Assembly (NCBI RefSeq): GCF_000718005.1
Contig: NZ_JODV01000010.1
Length of the DNA: 64,000 bases
Reading direction: 5' to 3' (one strand)
Source: Actinoalloteichus_B caeruleus
GTDB taxonomy: Bacteria; Actinomycetota; Actinomycetes; Mycobacteriales; Pseudonocardiaceae
In this document: positions 9,706-18,938 of the stretch, piece after piece
Layout of the letters: each line of letters opens with the position of its first letter
How positions within the stretch are numbered: position 1 is the first letter of the stretch
The notes under the pieces: model-generated
Database searches by the model: none
Told to the model about the DNA's origin: nothing
What the model saw: only the letters and a program-made list of their open reading frames with translations
Position numbers and translations under genes: made by a program

Positions 9706-10078
9706 CTGGCGCACCGCCGCGGGTTGGCGATTCGGGTGGGAACTCGGGTGCCCTCGGCCGTTCTCCCACCGCGAGGGCGATGCGGGCGATTCCGGTGGCG
9801 CCGTCCGGGCGAGGGTGGTGGGCGGGGGATCCGCCGGGCCGCGTCGCCTGCCCGCCCAGACGCGACCCCCCGGCTGGTGACCGCCTCGTGGCCCGCGCCG
9901 GGTCTCGGACGGCACCGGCTCCTTCGACGGCCCCCGTACCTCGGCAGCGGGGGTGGTCGACGGGGACGACGTCCCAGCCGGCCGACGTCCCAGCCGGCCG
10001 ACGTCCCAGCCGGCCGACGTCCCAGCCGGCCGGCGTTCGGCCGTGCCCCGGGGGAAGCCGGCTGTCCCCGCTTCCCGC
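9706..10078 (+). other. Intergenic region with tandem repeats
   Basis: No gene supported. It holds the 16-bp tandem repeat block described separately and otherwise Arg/Pro-rich spurious frames. It separates the TetR remnant from the 3' end of the sugar kinase gene. Confidence 0.5.
9968..10031 (+). repeat. 16-bp tandem repeat, four perfect copies
   Basis: Four contiguous copies of GACGTCCCAGCCGGCC (9968-9983, 9984-9999, 10000-10015, 10016-10031). Each copy includes the palindromes GACGTC and GGCC. The unit length is not a multiple of three, arguing against coding. There are no spacers, so it is not a CRISPR array. Confidence 0.95.
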
Positions 10079-11023
10079 TCAGGTCGGGCCGAGTTCGGCG
10101 GAACGGGCGAACGACGGCTGCGCGCCGGGCCTGGTCACCGAGAGGGCCGCGGCGCGCACGGCGGTCCGCGCGGCGTCGATCAGCGACGCGCCACCGGCCA
10201 GCCGTGCCACCAGCGCCCCCGCGAAGGCGTCGCCCGCTCCGGTCGAGTCCACGGCCCGCACCGGGGGAGCGGGCACCATGATCGGCTCCGCGTCCCGCTC
10301 CGCGACCACGGCCCCCGCCGGGCCGAGCGTCACCACCGCGGAACGCGGCCCGAGGGCCAGCAGGTCACGGGCGGTTCGCCGCGCCCGCACCGAGGGCGGT
10401 CCGGTCGCCTCGGCGCCGGGGGGACCGGGCAGTGCGGCGGCGAGCAGGTGGGACGCCTCGTGTTCGTTGACGATCAACGGGTCGAGGGCACCCAGGACCT
10501 CACCACCGAGGTCGGCGACAGGGGAGAGGTTGACCACGACCCGCACCCCGGCCTCGGTGGCCACCCGCACGGCCCGCCGCACGGCGGGGAGCGGCACCTC
10601 CAGGGAACAGGTGAGCACCGTCGCCGTGGCGATCCGGTGCGAGGCCGCGTCCACGTCGGCCTCGGAGACCGAGGAGTTCGCCCCCGGTGCCACGACGATC
10701 GAGTTCTCCCCGTCCGCCGTGACGGTGATGTAGGCGACGCCGGTGGGCCGCTCGTCGTCGCGCACCAGGTCGGTACCGACGCCGGCGTCCCGCAGTGACG
10801 CGCGCAGCAGGTCACCGTGCTGGTCCGTGCCCACGGCGGCGAGGAGGGACACCCGGCCGCCCAACCTGGCCGCGGCCACCGCCAGGTTGGCCCCCTTCCC
10901 CCCGGGGGCCACCGTGGTGTCCGAGCCGAGCACGGTCTCGCCCGGGCCGGGACGGCGGTCCACGGTGACCACCAGGTCCGCGTTGGCCGAACCGACGACC
11001 AGGACACCACCACGCTCGTCCAC
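10079..11023 (-). CDS. PfkB-family carbohydrate kinase, ribokinase-like
   Basis: A predicted 314-aa sugar kinase. The amino-terminal GSANADLVVTVDRRPGPGET and the PGGKGANLAVAAARLG segment are the ribokinase substrate-binding signature (PfkB signature 1). DSTGAGDAFAGALVARL near the carboxy terminus is signature 2, with the catalytic Asp in GAGD. It probably phosphorylates ribose or a related pentose or nucleoside with ATP. The GTG at 11023 is chosen because GAGGGGG lies 5 nt upstream; a GTG at 11077 would add 18 unconserved residues. The gene stands alone between repeats and htpG. Confidence 0.85.
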   Translation of the reverse strand: MDERGGVLVVGSANADLVVTVDRRPGPGETVLGSDTTVAPGGKGANLAVAAARLGGRVSLLAAVGTDQHGDLLRASLRDAGVGTDLVRDDERPTGVAYITVTADGENSIVVAPGANSSVSEADVDAASHRIATATVLTCSLEVPLPAVRRAVRVATEAGVRVVVNLSPVADLGGEVLGALDPLIVNEHEASHLLAAALPGPPGAEATGPPSVRARRTARDLLALGPRSAVVTLGPAGAVVAERDAEPIMVPAPPVRAVDSTGAGDAFAGALVARLAGGASLIDAARTAVRAAALSVTRPGAQPSFARSAELGPT

Positions 11024-11111
11024 CAGCGCCCCCTCGCGCTCTCGATCGATCGCTCGGCCGTCGTCACCGGGCGCCACCGCGACCCCGTCCCCCGCCGGAC
11101 CGGCACGGTGC

Positions 11112-11144
11112 CCGGCCCGGGACGGGAACCCCGCCCCGGGCCGG
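11112..11144 (-). terminator. Hairpin downstream of htpG
   Basis: A 10-bp GC inverted repeat (CCGGCCCGGG at 11112-11121 with CCCGGGCCGG at 11135-11144) lies 6 bp beyond the htpG stop in the direction of transcription. It is typical of high-GC actinomycete terminators that lack a T tract. Confidence 0.55.
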
Positions 11145-11149
11145 CGGGG

Positions 11150-13063
11150 TCACAGCACGCTGGCCAACCGGTCGGCCAGCAGGCGGGTGAAGCGCGGCGG
11201 GTCGCTCAGCTCGCCGCCCTCCGCGAGCAGCGCCATGCCGTAGAGCAACTCGGCCGTCTCGGCGATCCCCTCGTCGTCAGCCCGCTCCTCGTGCGCCTTG
11301 CGCAGCCCGCTGACCAGCGGGTGCGCCGGGTTGAGCTCCAGGATCCGCTTGGTGTGCGGAACGTCCTGGCCCATCGCCCGGTAGAGCTTCTCCAGCTCGG
11401 GCGTGACGTCGTGCTCGTCCCCGACGAGGCAGGCGGGGGAGGTGGTCAACCTCGAGGACAGCCGCACCTCCTTGAGGTTGTCCTCCATCAACGTGCCCAT
11501 CCAGGACAGCAGGGCGGCGAACTCCTCCGCGCGCTGGTCGCGCTCGCTGTCGCCGCTCTCCTCGTCGTCCTCGGCCTTCAGGTCGGCCTGGCCCTTGGCG
11601 ACGGACCGGAACTTCCTGCCGTCGAACTCGCCGACGGCATCCACCCACATCTCGTCGACGGCGTCGGTCAGCATCAGCACCTCCAGGCCCTTGGCCTGGA
11701 AACCCTCCAGGTGCGGGGAGTTCTCGATGACCGACCTGGTCCGACCGGTCAGGTAGTAGATCTCCTCCTGACCGTCCTTCATCCGCTCGACGTACTCGCG
11801 CAGCGAGGTGGTGGCCTCGGCGTCGTTCGTCGAGGGGAAGGAGACGACGTCGAGGATCGCGTCCCGGTTCGCCGCGTCGTTGAGCAGCCCCTCCTTGACG
11901 ACCGACCCGAACTCCTTCCAGAAGGTGCGGTACTTCTCGGGCTCCTCCGCCATCATGGTCTTCAGCGCGCCGAGGACGCGCTTGACCAGGCGGCGCCGCA
12001 TCAACTGGATCTGGCGGTCCTGCTGGAGGATTTCCCGGGAGACGTTGAGCGAGAGGTCCTGGGCGTCGACGACGCCCTTGACGAAGCGCAGGTACTCGGG
12101 GAGCAGCGCCTCGCAGTCGCCCATGATGAAGACGCGCTTGACGTAGAGCTGGAGGCCGCGTCGTCCCTCCCGCATGAACAGGTCCATGGGGGCGCGGGAG
12201 GGCAGGAACAGCAGGGCCTGGTACTCGAAGGTCCCCTCGGCCTTGACGCTGATGGTGTCGAGGGGGTCGCTCCAGTCGTGGGTGAGGTGCTTGTAGAACT
12301 CGGAGTACTCGGCCTCGCTGACCTCGTCGCTCGACCGGGCCCACAGCGCCTTGCGCGAGTTGATGGTGGTGGGCTCGGGCTCGGCGCCCTCCTCCGCGCC
12401 GGGCGGCACGACGTCCATGCGGATGGGCCAGGTGATGAAGTCGGAGTAGCGGCGGACGATCTCCTTGACCTTCCAGTCCGCGGCGTAGTCGTGGAGCGCG
12501 TTCTCCTCGTCCACGGGCTTGAGGTGCAGCGTCATGGTCGTGCCCTGCGGCGCCTCGTCGACCGACTCCAGGGTGTAGGTGCCCTCGCCGGTGGACTCCC
12601 AGCGGGTGCCGACGGTCTCGCCGGCGCGACGACTCACGACGGTGACCCGGTCGGCGACCATGAAGCAGGAGTAGAAGCCGACTCCGAACTGGCCGATCAG
12701 TTCCTCGGAGGCGTTGGCGTCCCGCGTCTCCCGCAGTTTCCTCAGGAACTCGGCGGTGCCGGACTTCGCGATGGTGCCGAGGTTCTCCACGAGTTCGTCA
12801 CGCGACATCCCGATCCCGTTGTCGCGCACGGTGAGGGTGCGTTGTTCCCCGTCGGTGGAGAGGTGGATGTGCAGGTCCTCGGTGTCGACGTCCAGGTCCT
12901 TGTCGGCGTAGGACGCGAGACGCAGCTTGTCGAGCGCGTCGGACGAGTTCGAGATCAGCTCGCGCAGGAAGATGTCCTTGCTCGAGTAGATGGAGTGCAC
13001 CATCAGTCGCAGGAGCTGGCGAGTCTCGGCCTGGAACTCGAGGGTTTCCGTTTGCGTGTTCAC
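11150..13063 (-). CDS. htpG: HtpG, Hsp90-family molecular chaperone
   Basis: A 637-aa ATP-dependent chaperone of the cytoplasm. The GHKL ATPase domain is complete: LRELISNSSDALDKLR (motif I, with the catalytic Glu), VRDNGIGMSRDELVENLG (motif II) and GQFGVGFYSCFMVADRVTV (motif III). Middle and dimerisation domains follow, and the length is usual for bacterial HtpG, without the eukaryotic MEEVD tail. The GTG start at 13063 has AAAGGAAA about 6 nt upstream. It lies 158 bp downstream of a same-direction TetR gene, so it may be read through from that promoter. Confidence 0.95.
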   Translation of the reverse strand: MNTQTETLEFQAETRQLLRLMVHSIYSSKDIFLRELISNSSDALDKLRLASYADKDLDVDTEDLHIHLSTDGEQRTLTVRDNGIGMSRDELVENLGTIAKSGTAEFLRKLRETRDANASEELIGQFGVGFYSCFMVADRVTVVSRRAGETVGTRWESTGEGTYTLESVDEAPQGTTMTLHLKPVDEENALHDYAADWKVKEIVRRYSDFITWPIRMDVVPPGAEEGAEPEPTTINSRKALWARSSDEVSEAEYSEFYKHLTHDWSDPLDTISVKAEGTFEYQALLFLPSRAPMDLFMREGRRGLQLYVKRVFIMGDCEALLPEYLRFVKGVVDAQDLSLNVSREILQQDRQIQLMRRRLVKRVLGALKTMMAEEPEKYRTFWKEFGSVVKEGLLNDAANRDAILDVVSFPSTNDAEATTSLREYVERMKDGQEEIYYLTGRTRSVIENSPHLEGFQAKGLEVLMLTDAVDEMWVDAVGEFDGRKFRSVAKGQADLKAEDDEESGDSERDQRAEEFAALLSWMGTLMEDNLKEVRLSSRLTTSPACLVGDEHDVTPELEKLYRAMGQDVPHTKRILELNPAHPLVSGLRKAHEERADDEGIAETAELLYGMALLAEGGELSDPPRFTRLLADRLASVL

Positions 13064-13221
13064 TGGTTTCCTTTCAGGAAGGCCGCACCGCGGCCGAGGG
13101 TACGACCACCGTCGCCCCGGCACCAGGGTGCCCGGCCGGGGAGGTGTGACCGGGGCGTGCCGTCGGGTGCGCGCCGGGAGCCGACGTCCTCGGACGGCCC
13201 GGTCGGGCGGTCTCATCATCA

Positions 13222-14370
13222 TCAACCCGGGTGGTGGGACGGCCCCGGGGCATCGTTCACGGCGGAGGCCCAGGCCGCCGCCACCGCCTGACCGGCGCCG
13301 AACCCCTCCGCGCTCGCCAGGACGCGGCCGTCCAGGACGAGGGCCGCCCGTTCCGTGGTGTCGCTGACCCCGTCGTCGCCCAGCGCGGCCGCGAGGGCGG
13401 TCGCGCCGGCGCAGACCACCCGGAGCCGGGGCCACGCGGCGCGGGGGAAGGACGAGCGGAGCAGGGTGCCCAGGCGGGTCACGGTGAGCCGGGCGAGCGG
13501 TCCCAACTCCGCCGGCTCCCCGGTGACGACGCCGACCGTGACCGGCGCGCCGGCCGGTGCCGCGCGGACGGCGGCCTCCACCGTGGCCAGCCGGTGCAGG
13601 CCCAGCACCAGCACCACACCGTCCTCCACGCGGGCCGGTTCGCCCCGGACCGCGTCCATGCCCACCGGGTACGTCCAGGGGCGGTCGGCCGGCGTGGCCG
13701 GCGGGGGGTCCGAGGTCACGGTCACGCCCCGGTCGAGTCCCAGGTCGGGGAGGCGTTCGCAGGCGCGCACGATCGCGAAGGGTTCGACGTACCCCGGTGC
13801 CGTCGAGGCCAGCTGGCCCGCCCCGTGCAGGAGGGTGAGGGCGGTTTCCGCGAGGCCCACCAGATCGCGGGCCGGCGAGCCGGGAGGGTGGAGGTTCTCC
13901 AACGCCAAGCCGAGCAGGAGCGCGTCGAGTTTGGTCAACTGGGCGAAGGGAATCCGGGCGTGTTCGTCGGCCAGGATCTCCGGGAGCAGGTCCATGCTCA
14001 GCCGGGCGCCGTCGTACCGCTGGTCGGTGGCCAGCGGCAACCCGCCGACCCAGGCCCTGGCGAAGGCGCTGAGAGCCTGACCGGCGGAGGTCGCGGTGCC
14101 GGGGCCGTGACCGGGGTGCGTGGCGGGGGCCTCCCCCGGGGGGATCACCGCCCGTCCCGCCCGCTCCGCCTCGTGGGCCAGCACGGCGAAGTACAGGGCT
14201 CGTTTGCCGGGGAAGTTCGAGTAGATGGCGCCGCGGGTCAGGTCGGCGCGGGCGGCGATGCTGTCGATCTTGGCGTCGCGGAACCCCCGGTCGGTGAACT
14301 CGGTCCGAGCCGCGTCCAACACGCGGGAGCGGTTGCGTTGCCGCGTCTCCGCCCTGGTGAGCCGGCCCAT
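13222..14370 (-). CDS. TetR-family regulator with a redoxin-like carboxy-terminal domain
   Basis: A 382-aa protein, about twice the usual TetR length. Residues 1-60 form a clear TetR helix-turn-helix (RVLDAARTEFTDRGF, then TRGAIYSNFPGKRALYFAV). Residues about 60-210 look like a normal TetR ligand domain. From about residue 230 there is an added alpha/beta segment with VVLVLGLHRLATVEAAV, PVTVGVVTGEP and a final ERAALVLDGRVLASAEGF, which resembles the last strands of thioredoxin/AhpC-like folds. No CxxC is present, so a redox-active site is not shown. The ATG at 14370 fits GAGG 6 nt upstream better than the ATG at 14373. It is divergent from clpX, with a palindrome in between. Confidence 0.7.
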   Translation of the reverse strand: MGRLTRAETRQRNRSRVLDAARTEFTDRGFRDAKIDSIAARADLTRGAIYSNFPGKRALYFAVLAHEAERAGRAVIPPGEAPATHPGHGPGTATSAGQALSAFARAWVGGLPLATDQRYDGARLSMDLLPEILADEHARIPFAQLTKLDALLLGLALENLHPPGSPARDLVGLAETALTLLHGAGQLASTAPGYVEPFAIVRACERLPDLGLDRGVTVTSDPPPATPADRPWTYPVGMDAVRGEPARVEDGVVLVLGLHRLATVEAAVRAAPAGAPVTVGVVTGEPAELGPLARLTVTRLGTLLRSSFPRAAWPRLRVVCAGATALAAALGDDGVSDTTERAALVLDGRVLASAEGFGAGQAVAAAWASAVNDAPGPSHHPG

Positions 14371-14416
14371 CATCCACCTCGCTTCCGTCGCCGCTCAAGA
14401 TACCGCCACCGTGTAT

Positions 14417-14429
14417 ATGATCGGATCAT
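14417..14429. promoter_or_regulatory. Palindrome in the tetR-clpX divergent promoter
   Basis: ATGATC-G-GATCAT is a perfect 6+1+6 palindrome located 47 bp upstream of the TetR start and about 220 bp upstream of clpX, in a short AT-rich patch containing GTATATGATC. It is a plausible autoregulatory operator for the TetR protein. Confidence 0.5.
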
Positions 14430-14648
14430 CTGACTGTGGCCGTCGCCCCGTGGAGTTCGCCATGACCAGCGTGGGTCGCGCCACGCCACCCCGTCCACCC
14501 GTCCCCGGCCCCGGGGCGTGGAGACCCGTGTTCCGCCAGCCCTCCGCCCTCCGGCGGTGCGGCTCGAACCCCCGGGAACGCGTCGGGCGCCTCGGCCGGC
14601 GTCCCCCGTGTTCCCTTCCGCCAGCACCCGGTGAGGAGACGTTTTCGA

Positions 14649-15965
14649 GTGACACGTATCGGTGACGGCGGCGGTCCGCTGCGGTGTTCGTTCTGCGGGA
14701 AGAGAGGGGAACAGGTCAGACGGTTGATCGCGGGCGCGGTCGGCGTGCGGATCTGCGACGAGTGCGTGGGCCTGTGTCGGGAACTCCTGGCCGAGGAGAT
14801 CAGCAGGTCCCCCGAGGAAACGCCCTCGGCGCCGCTGACCGAGTTACCCCGCCCCCGTGACATCCACGCCTTCCTCGACGAGTACGTGGTGGGGCAGGAC
14901 GCGGCGAAAAGGGCACTGGCGGTGGCCGTCTACAACCACTACAAGCGGGTGCTGCGCCCGGAGGGGGAACCGGGCCGGCACTCCACCTCCCGGGAGGCCG
15001 TCGAACTCGGGAAGTCCAACGTCCTGCTGATCGGCCCAACCGGTTCCGGGAAGACCCACCTCGTCCAAACCCTCGCCCGGGTCCTGGACGTGCCCTGCGC
15101 CATCACCGACGCCACCGCCCTCACCGAGGCCGGCTACGTGGGTGAGGACGTGGAGAACATCATCCTGCGGTTGCTCCAGGCCGCCGACCACGACGTCAGC
15201 CGGGCGGAGAAGGGCATCATCTACGTCGACGAGATCGACAAGGTAGCCCGCCGGGGGGACAGCCAGAACGCGGCGAGGGACGTGTCCGGTGAAGGGGTGC
15301 AGCAGGCACTGCTCAAGCTCCTGGAGGGCACCGTCGCGAACGTGTCCCCGCAGGGGGGCCGCAAGCACCCGCAACAGGAGTACGTGCAGGTGGACACCAC
15401 CAACGTGCTCTTCGTCCTCGGTGGAGCCTTCGCCGGTCTGGAGCACATCGTCGAGCAGCGGTCGGGACACCGGGGGATCGGGTTCGGCGCGGTCCTGCGC
15501 GGCGCCCAGGACCGGGAGCGCGACCGGGAGGCGGCGTTGCTCGACGTGCTGCCCGAGGACCTGGTGCGGTTCGGGCTCATCCCCGAGTTCGTCGGCCGGG
15601 TACCCGTCGTGACCACGCTGCGGCCCCTGGACCGGGCGGCGCTGGTGCGGATACTCACCGAGCCCCGCAACGCCCTGATCCCCCAGTACCAGAAGCTGTT
15701 CCGGATGGACGGTGCGGAACTGGAGTTCACCGGGGCCGCCGTCGAGGCGGTGGCCGACCAGGCCCTGCTCCGGGGGACGGGGGCCCGCGCCACCCGCGCC
15801 GTGCTGGAGGAGGTCCTGCTCACCAGCATGTACGCGGTGCCCAGCCGGGGGGACGTGGCCAAGGTCGTGGTCAACGAGGACGCCGTGCGGCACGGGGTCG
15901 ATCCGGTGATCGTGCCCAGGCAGCGCCCCCAGCGGCGTCGACAGCGCCGCGACCGGTCGGCCTGA
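14649..15965 (+). CDS. clpX: ClpX-type AAA+ unfoldase (solitary)
   Basis: A 438-aa protein with all ClpX hallmarks: amino-terminal zinc-binding domain with four Cys (13, 16, 36, 39), Walker A GPTGSGKT (129-136), pore loop GYVG (162-165), Walker B DEID (194-197), RKH loop (GGRKHPQQEY) and an IGFG loop that docks ClpP. It should unfold substrates for ClpP. GTG 14649 begins TRIGDGG like other ClpX proteins; AGGAG lies 10 nt upstream. No clpP or tig is next to it. Since clpX normally follows clpP, this may be a second copy, but the rest of the genome is not visible. Confidence 0.9.
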   Translation: MTRIGDGGGPLRCSFCGKRGEQVRRLIAGAVGVRICDECVGLCRELLAEEISRSPEETPSAPLTELPRPRDIHAFLDEYVVGQDAAKRALAVAVYNHYKRVLRPEGEPGRHSTSREAVELGKSNVLLIGPTGSGKTHLVQTLARVLDVPCAITDATALTEAGYVGEDVENIILRLLQAADHDVSRAEKGIIYVDEIDKVARRGDSQNAARDVSGEGVQQALLKLLEGTVANVSPQGGRKHPQQEYVQVDTTNVLFVLGGAFAGLEHIVEQRSGHRGIGFGAVLRGAQDRERDREAALLDVLPEDLVRFGLIPEFVGRVPVVTTLRPLDRAALVRILTEPRNALIPQYQKLFRMDGAELEFTGAAVEAVADQALLRGTGARATRAVLEEVLLTSMYAVPSRGDVAKVVVNEDAVRHGVDPVIVPRQRPQRRRQRRDRSA

Positions 15966-15977
15966 GCACGGGGGCGG

Positions 15978-16004
15978 CCGCGCCGGTGTCGCGTGGCGGC
16001 GCGG
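15978..16004. terminator. Hairpin between convergent clpX and dehydratase genes
   Basis: CCGCGCCG at 15978-15985 pairs with CGGCGCGG at 15997-16004. It sits in the 39-bp gap between two convergent stop codons, so it may serve both transcripts. Confidence 0.45.
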
Positions 16005-17723
16005 TCAGTGGGACTCCCTGTGCACGGTCGAACCGCTCGAACCGGTGAGGAAGTCCAGGTCGGCGCCCCGGTCGGCCTGTTGCACGTGGTCGACGTACAG
16101 CCGTTCCCACCCCCGGGTGGGTCGGGCGTAGGCGTCGGTGGTGGCCGGGGGCGGTTGGCGTCGGCGCAGCTCCTCGACGGGCACGTCCAGCCGCAGCTCG
16201 CGGCGGGGGAGGTCGAGGACCACCGGGTCCCCGGTCCGGACGAGGGACAGCGGCCCGCCCGCCGCCGCCTCCGGGGCGACGTGCAACACCACGGTGCCGT
16301 AGGCGGTGCCGCTCATCCGGCCGTCGCAGATCCGCACCATGTCCCGCACACCGCGTTCCAACAGCTTCCTCGGCAGCGGCATGTTGGCCACCTCCGGCAT
16401 CCCGGGGTAGCCGCGCGGCCCGCACCCCCGGAGCACCAGCACCGAGTCGGCGTCCACCTCCAGATCGGGGTCGTCGATCCGGGCACGCAGGTCCTCGACG
16501 GACTCGAACACCACGGCGGGACCCCGATGGCGCAGCAGCTCGGGGGAGGCCGCCGCCGGTTTGATGATCGCCCCGTCCGGCGCGAGGTTCCCGCGCAGCA
16601 CGGCGATCCCGGCGGACGGTCGCAGCGGGGCGGAGCGGTCCCGGACGACCTCCGGGTCCCACCGGGGGGCCTCGGCCACCAGGTCGACCAGCGGCGGGCC
16701 GGTGACTGTCAGGGCTGTCGGGTCCAGCAGGTCGCTGACCTCCCGCAACACGGCCAGCAGACCACCGGCCCGGTGCAGGTCCTCCATGAGGAACCGGCCG
16801 GCGGGTTGGAGGTCCACCAGCAGCGGGACGTCGGAACCGATGCGGTCGAAGTCGTCCAGGGTCAGCTCCACGCCCACCCTGCCGGCGATGGCCAGCAGGT
16901 GCACGACCGCGTTGGTGGAGCCGCCCACGGCCGCCAGGGCGACGATCGCGTTGTGGAACGAGGCCCGGGTGAGCAGGGTGCTGGGACGCCGGTCGAGGGC
17001 GACGAGGTCCACGGCCAGGCGCCCGCTCCGGTTGGCCTCGGCCAGTAACCTGCTGTCGGGGGCCGGTGTGCCGGCGAGACCGGGCACGACCATTCCGAGG
17101 GCCTCGGCGACCAGCGCCATCGTCGACGCGGTTCCCATCGTGTTGCAGTGCCCCCGACTGCGGATCATCGCCGACTCCGACGCGGTGAACTCCGCCGAGG
17201 AGAGGGTGCCCGCCCGCACCTCCTCGCTCAGCCGCCAGACGTCCGTGCCGCAGCCGAGGGGGCGGCCGCGGAAGGTGCCGGTCAGCATGGGGCCGCCCGG
17301 CACCACGACGGCGGGCAGGTCCACCGAGGCCGCTGCCATCAGCAGGGCCGGGATCGTCTTGTCGCAACCACCGAGCAGGACCACGCCGTCGACCGGGTTG
17401 GCGCGCAGCATCTCCTCCGCCGCCATCGCGGCCAGGTTCCGCCACAGCATCGCGGTGGGCCGCACCTGGGTCTCACCGATCGACATCACGGGCAGGTCCA
17501 GGGCTATCCCCCCGGCCTGGTGCACGCCGTCCCGCACCGCCCCGGCGACCTCGTCCAGGTGGGAGTTGCACGGAGTCAGGTCCGAGGCCGTGTTGGCGAT
17601 GGCGAGGTGGGGCCGGCCGGAGAACGCGTCGGCGGGCAGGCCCCGCCGCATCCAGGCCCGGTGGATGTAGGCGTTGCGGTCCACGCCCGCGTACCACTGG
17701 TCACTACGCAGCTCACGAGTCAC
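16005..17723 (-). CDS. IlvD/Edd-family sugar-acid dehydratase
   Basis: A 572-aa Fe-S dehydratase. The three cluster cysteines expected in the family are present in TPCNSHL (Cys52), GGCDKT (Cys120) and GHCNTMG (Cys193). The amino-terminal LRSDQWYAGVDRNAYIHRAW is like L-arabonate/D-xylonate dehydratases rather than branched-chain dihydroxy-acid dehydratase, which has a different opening. I infer dehydration of an aldonic acid to a 2-keto-3-deoxy acid in non-phosphorylative pentose catabolism. The divergent zinc dehydrogenase next door fits a sugar oxidation step. The specific substrate is unproven. Confidence 0.78.
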   Translation of the reverse strand: MTRELRSDQWYAGVDRNAYIHRAWMRRGLPADAFSGRPHLAIANTASDLTPCNSHLDEVAGAVRDGVHQAGGIALDLPVMSIGETQVRPTAMLWRNLAAMAAEEMLRANPVDGVVLLGGCDKTIPALLMAAASVDLPAVVVPGGPMLTGTFRGRPLGCGTDVWRLSEEVRAGTLSSAEFTASESAMIRSRGHCNTMGTASTMALVAEALGMVVPGLAGTPAPDSRLLAEANRSGRLAVDLVALDRRPSTLLTRASFHNAIVALAAVGGSTNAVVHLLAIAGRVGVELTLDDFDRIGSDVPLLVDLQPAGRFLMEDLHRAGGLLAVLREVSDLLDPTALTVTGPPLVDLVAEAPRWDPEVVRDRSAPLRPSAGIAVLRGNLAPDGAIIKPAAASPELLRHRGPAVVFESVEDLRARIDDPDLEVDADSVLVLRGCGPRGYPGMPEVANMPLPRKLLERGVRDMVRICDGRMSGTAYGTVVLHVAPEAAAGGPLSLVRTGDPVVLDLPRRELRLDVPVEELRRRQPPPATTDAYARPTRGWERLYVDHVQQADRGADLDFLTGSSGSTVHRESH

Positions 17724-17897
17724 GGTTGGGGTCCCGTCGTCGGCTGTGCGGTCCTGCGTGCTGCCGGGGCGCCGACGCTAGCAGAGCGGGCCACGGTCCG
17801 GGAACCCGTCGCCACGCACCATGCACCCCGGGGGCTGGCCCGGGACCGGGGCCGCCTCGTACCGTGGGGTGCCGGTGCTCCCGGGGAACGGAGGCGC

Positions 17898-18917
17898 ATG
17901 AGAGCGTTCGTGGTCGTCAGACCGGGCGCGGCCGTGGTCCGCGAGGTCGACCCGCCGGTGGCCGTGCCCGGGGAGGTGCTGGTGGACGTCTCCCGGGTCG
18001 GGGTGTGCGGGACCGACGTCGAGTTCTTCACCGGGGAGATGCAGTACCTGCGGGACGGGCACGCCCACTACCCCCTCCGGCTCGGCCACGAGTGGACGGG
18101 CACGGTGGCCGCCGTCGGCACCGGTGTCGACGAGGCATGGGTGGGACGGCGGGTGGTCGGCGACACCATGCTGGGTTGCCGCGCCTGCGACCGGTGTCGG
18201 CGCGGCCGCCGGCACGTCTGCGACCGGCGCGTCGAGGTGGGCATCCGAGGAGGCCGGGACGGCGCGCTCGCCGAACGGCTCGCGGTTCCCGCCGACTCGC
18301 TGCACGCGGTCCCGGACGCGGTGGACGACACCGCCGCCGCGCTGGTGGAACCCGGTGGGAACGCCCTGCGCGCGGTGCTGGCGGCACGTCTGGCCCCCGG
18401 GGACCGACTGCTGGTGCTGGGACCGGGGACCATCGGGCTGCTGGTCGCGATGTTCGCCCGGGCCGAGGGAGCCGAGGTCCACGTGCTGGGACTCCCGGGC
18501 GCGGCGTTGGACTTCGCCGCCGAACTCGGTGTCGCCGAGCCCCACACCCGTGACGCGCTCCCGCCGCTGACCTTCCACGCCGTGGTCGACGCGTCGAACG
18601 ACCCCGCCCTGCCGGCGCTGGCCGTGGACCTCGTCGAACCAGGGGGCCGCGTCGTCTACGTGGGCCTGGCCGGCGCGCCGAGCCTGGTCGACACCCGCGC
18701 GCTCACGCTGCGGGACGTCACGGCGGTCGGGGTGCTCAGCGCCTCCCCGGCGTTGGCCGCGACGATCGACCGCTACGCCAGCGGGAGCGTGGACCCCCGA
18801 CCGTTGGTGGCGGCGACCGTCCCGCTCGGCGGGGTGGCGGGCGTGCTGGGCGGCCGACGACCACCAGGGGCGCTCGGGGGCCCCAAGATCCAGGTCGACC
18901 CCCGCCTCCCCGGCTGA
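17898..18917 (+). CDS. Zinc-dependent alcohol/polyol dehydrogenase (MDR family)
   Basis: A 339-aa medium-chain dehydrogenase. The catalytic zinc ligands are in GVCGTD (Cys) and GHEWTG (His, Glu). The structural zinc lobe has four Cys in GCRACDRCRRGRRHVC. The Rossmann nucleotide-binding motif appears as LVLGPGTIGLLVA. It probably oxidises a sugar or polyol with NAD(P). The ATG is preceded by GGAACGGAGG. It is divergent from the sugar-acid dehydratase, suggesting a shared regulated promoter. The carboxy-terminal 20 residues are Gly/Pro-rich and may reflect a frame change near the 3' end. Confidence 0.82.
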   Translation: MRAFVVVRPGAAVVREVDPPVAVPGEVLVDVSRVGVCGTDVEFFTGEMQYLRDGHAHYPLRLGHEWTGTVAAVGTGVDEAWVGRRVVGDTMLGCRACDRCRRGRRHVCDRRVEVGIRGGRDGALAERLAVPADSLHAVPDAVDDTAAALVEPGGNALRAVLAARLAPGDRLLVLGPGTIGLLVAMFARAEGAEVHVLGLPGAALDFAAELGVAEPHTRDALPPLTFHAVVDASNDPALPALAVDLVEPGGRVVYVGLAGAPSLVDTRALTLRDVTAVGVLSASPALAATIDRYASGSVDPRPLVAATVPLGGVAGVLGGRRPPGALGGPKIQVDPRLPG

Positions 18918-18938
18918 CCGGAGCCCCTGGCCGTGTCC

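Noticed and set aside
9968..10031. Tandem repeat considered as a CRISPR array
   Set aside because: Units are contiguous, with no spacers and no cas genes nearby.
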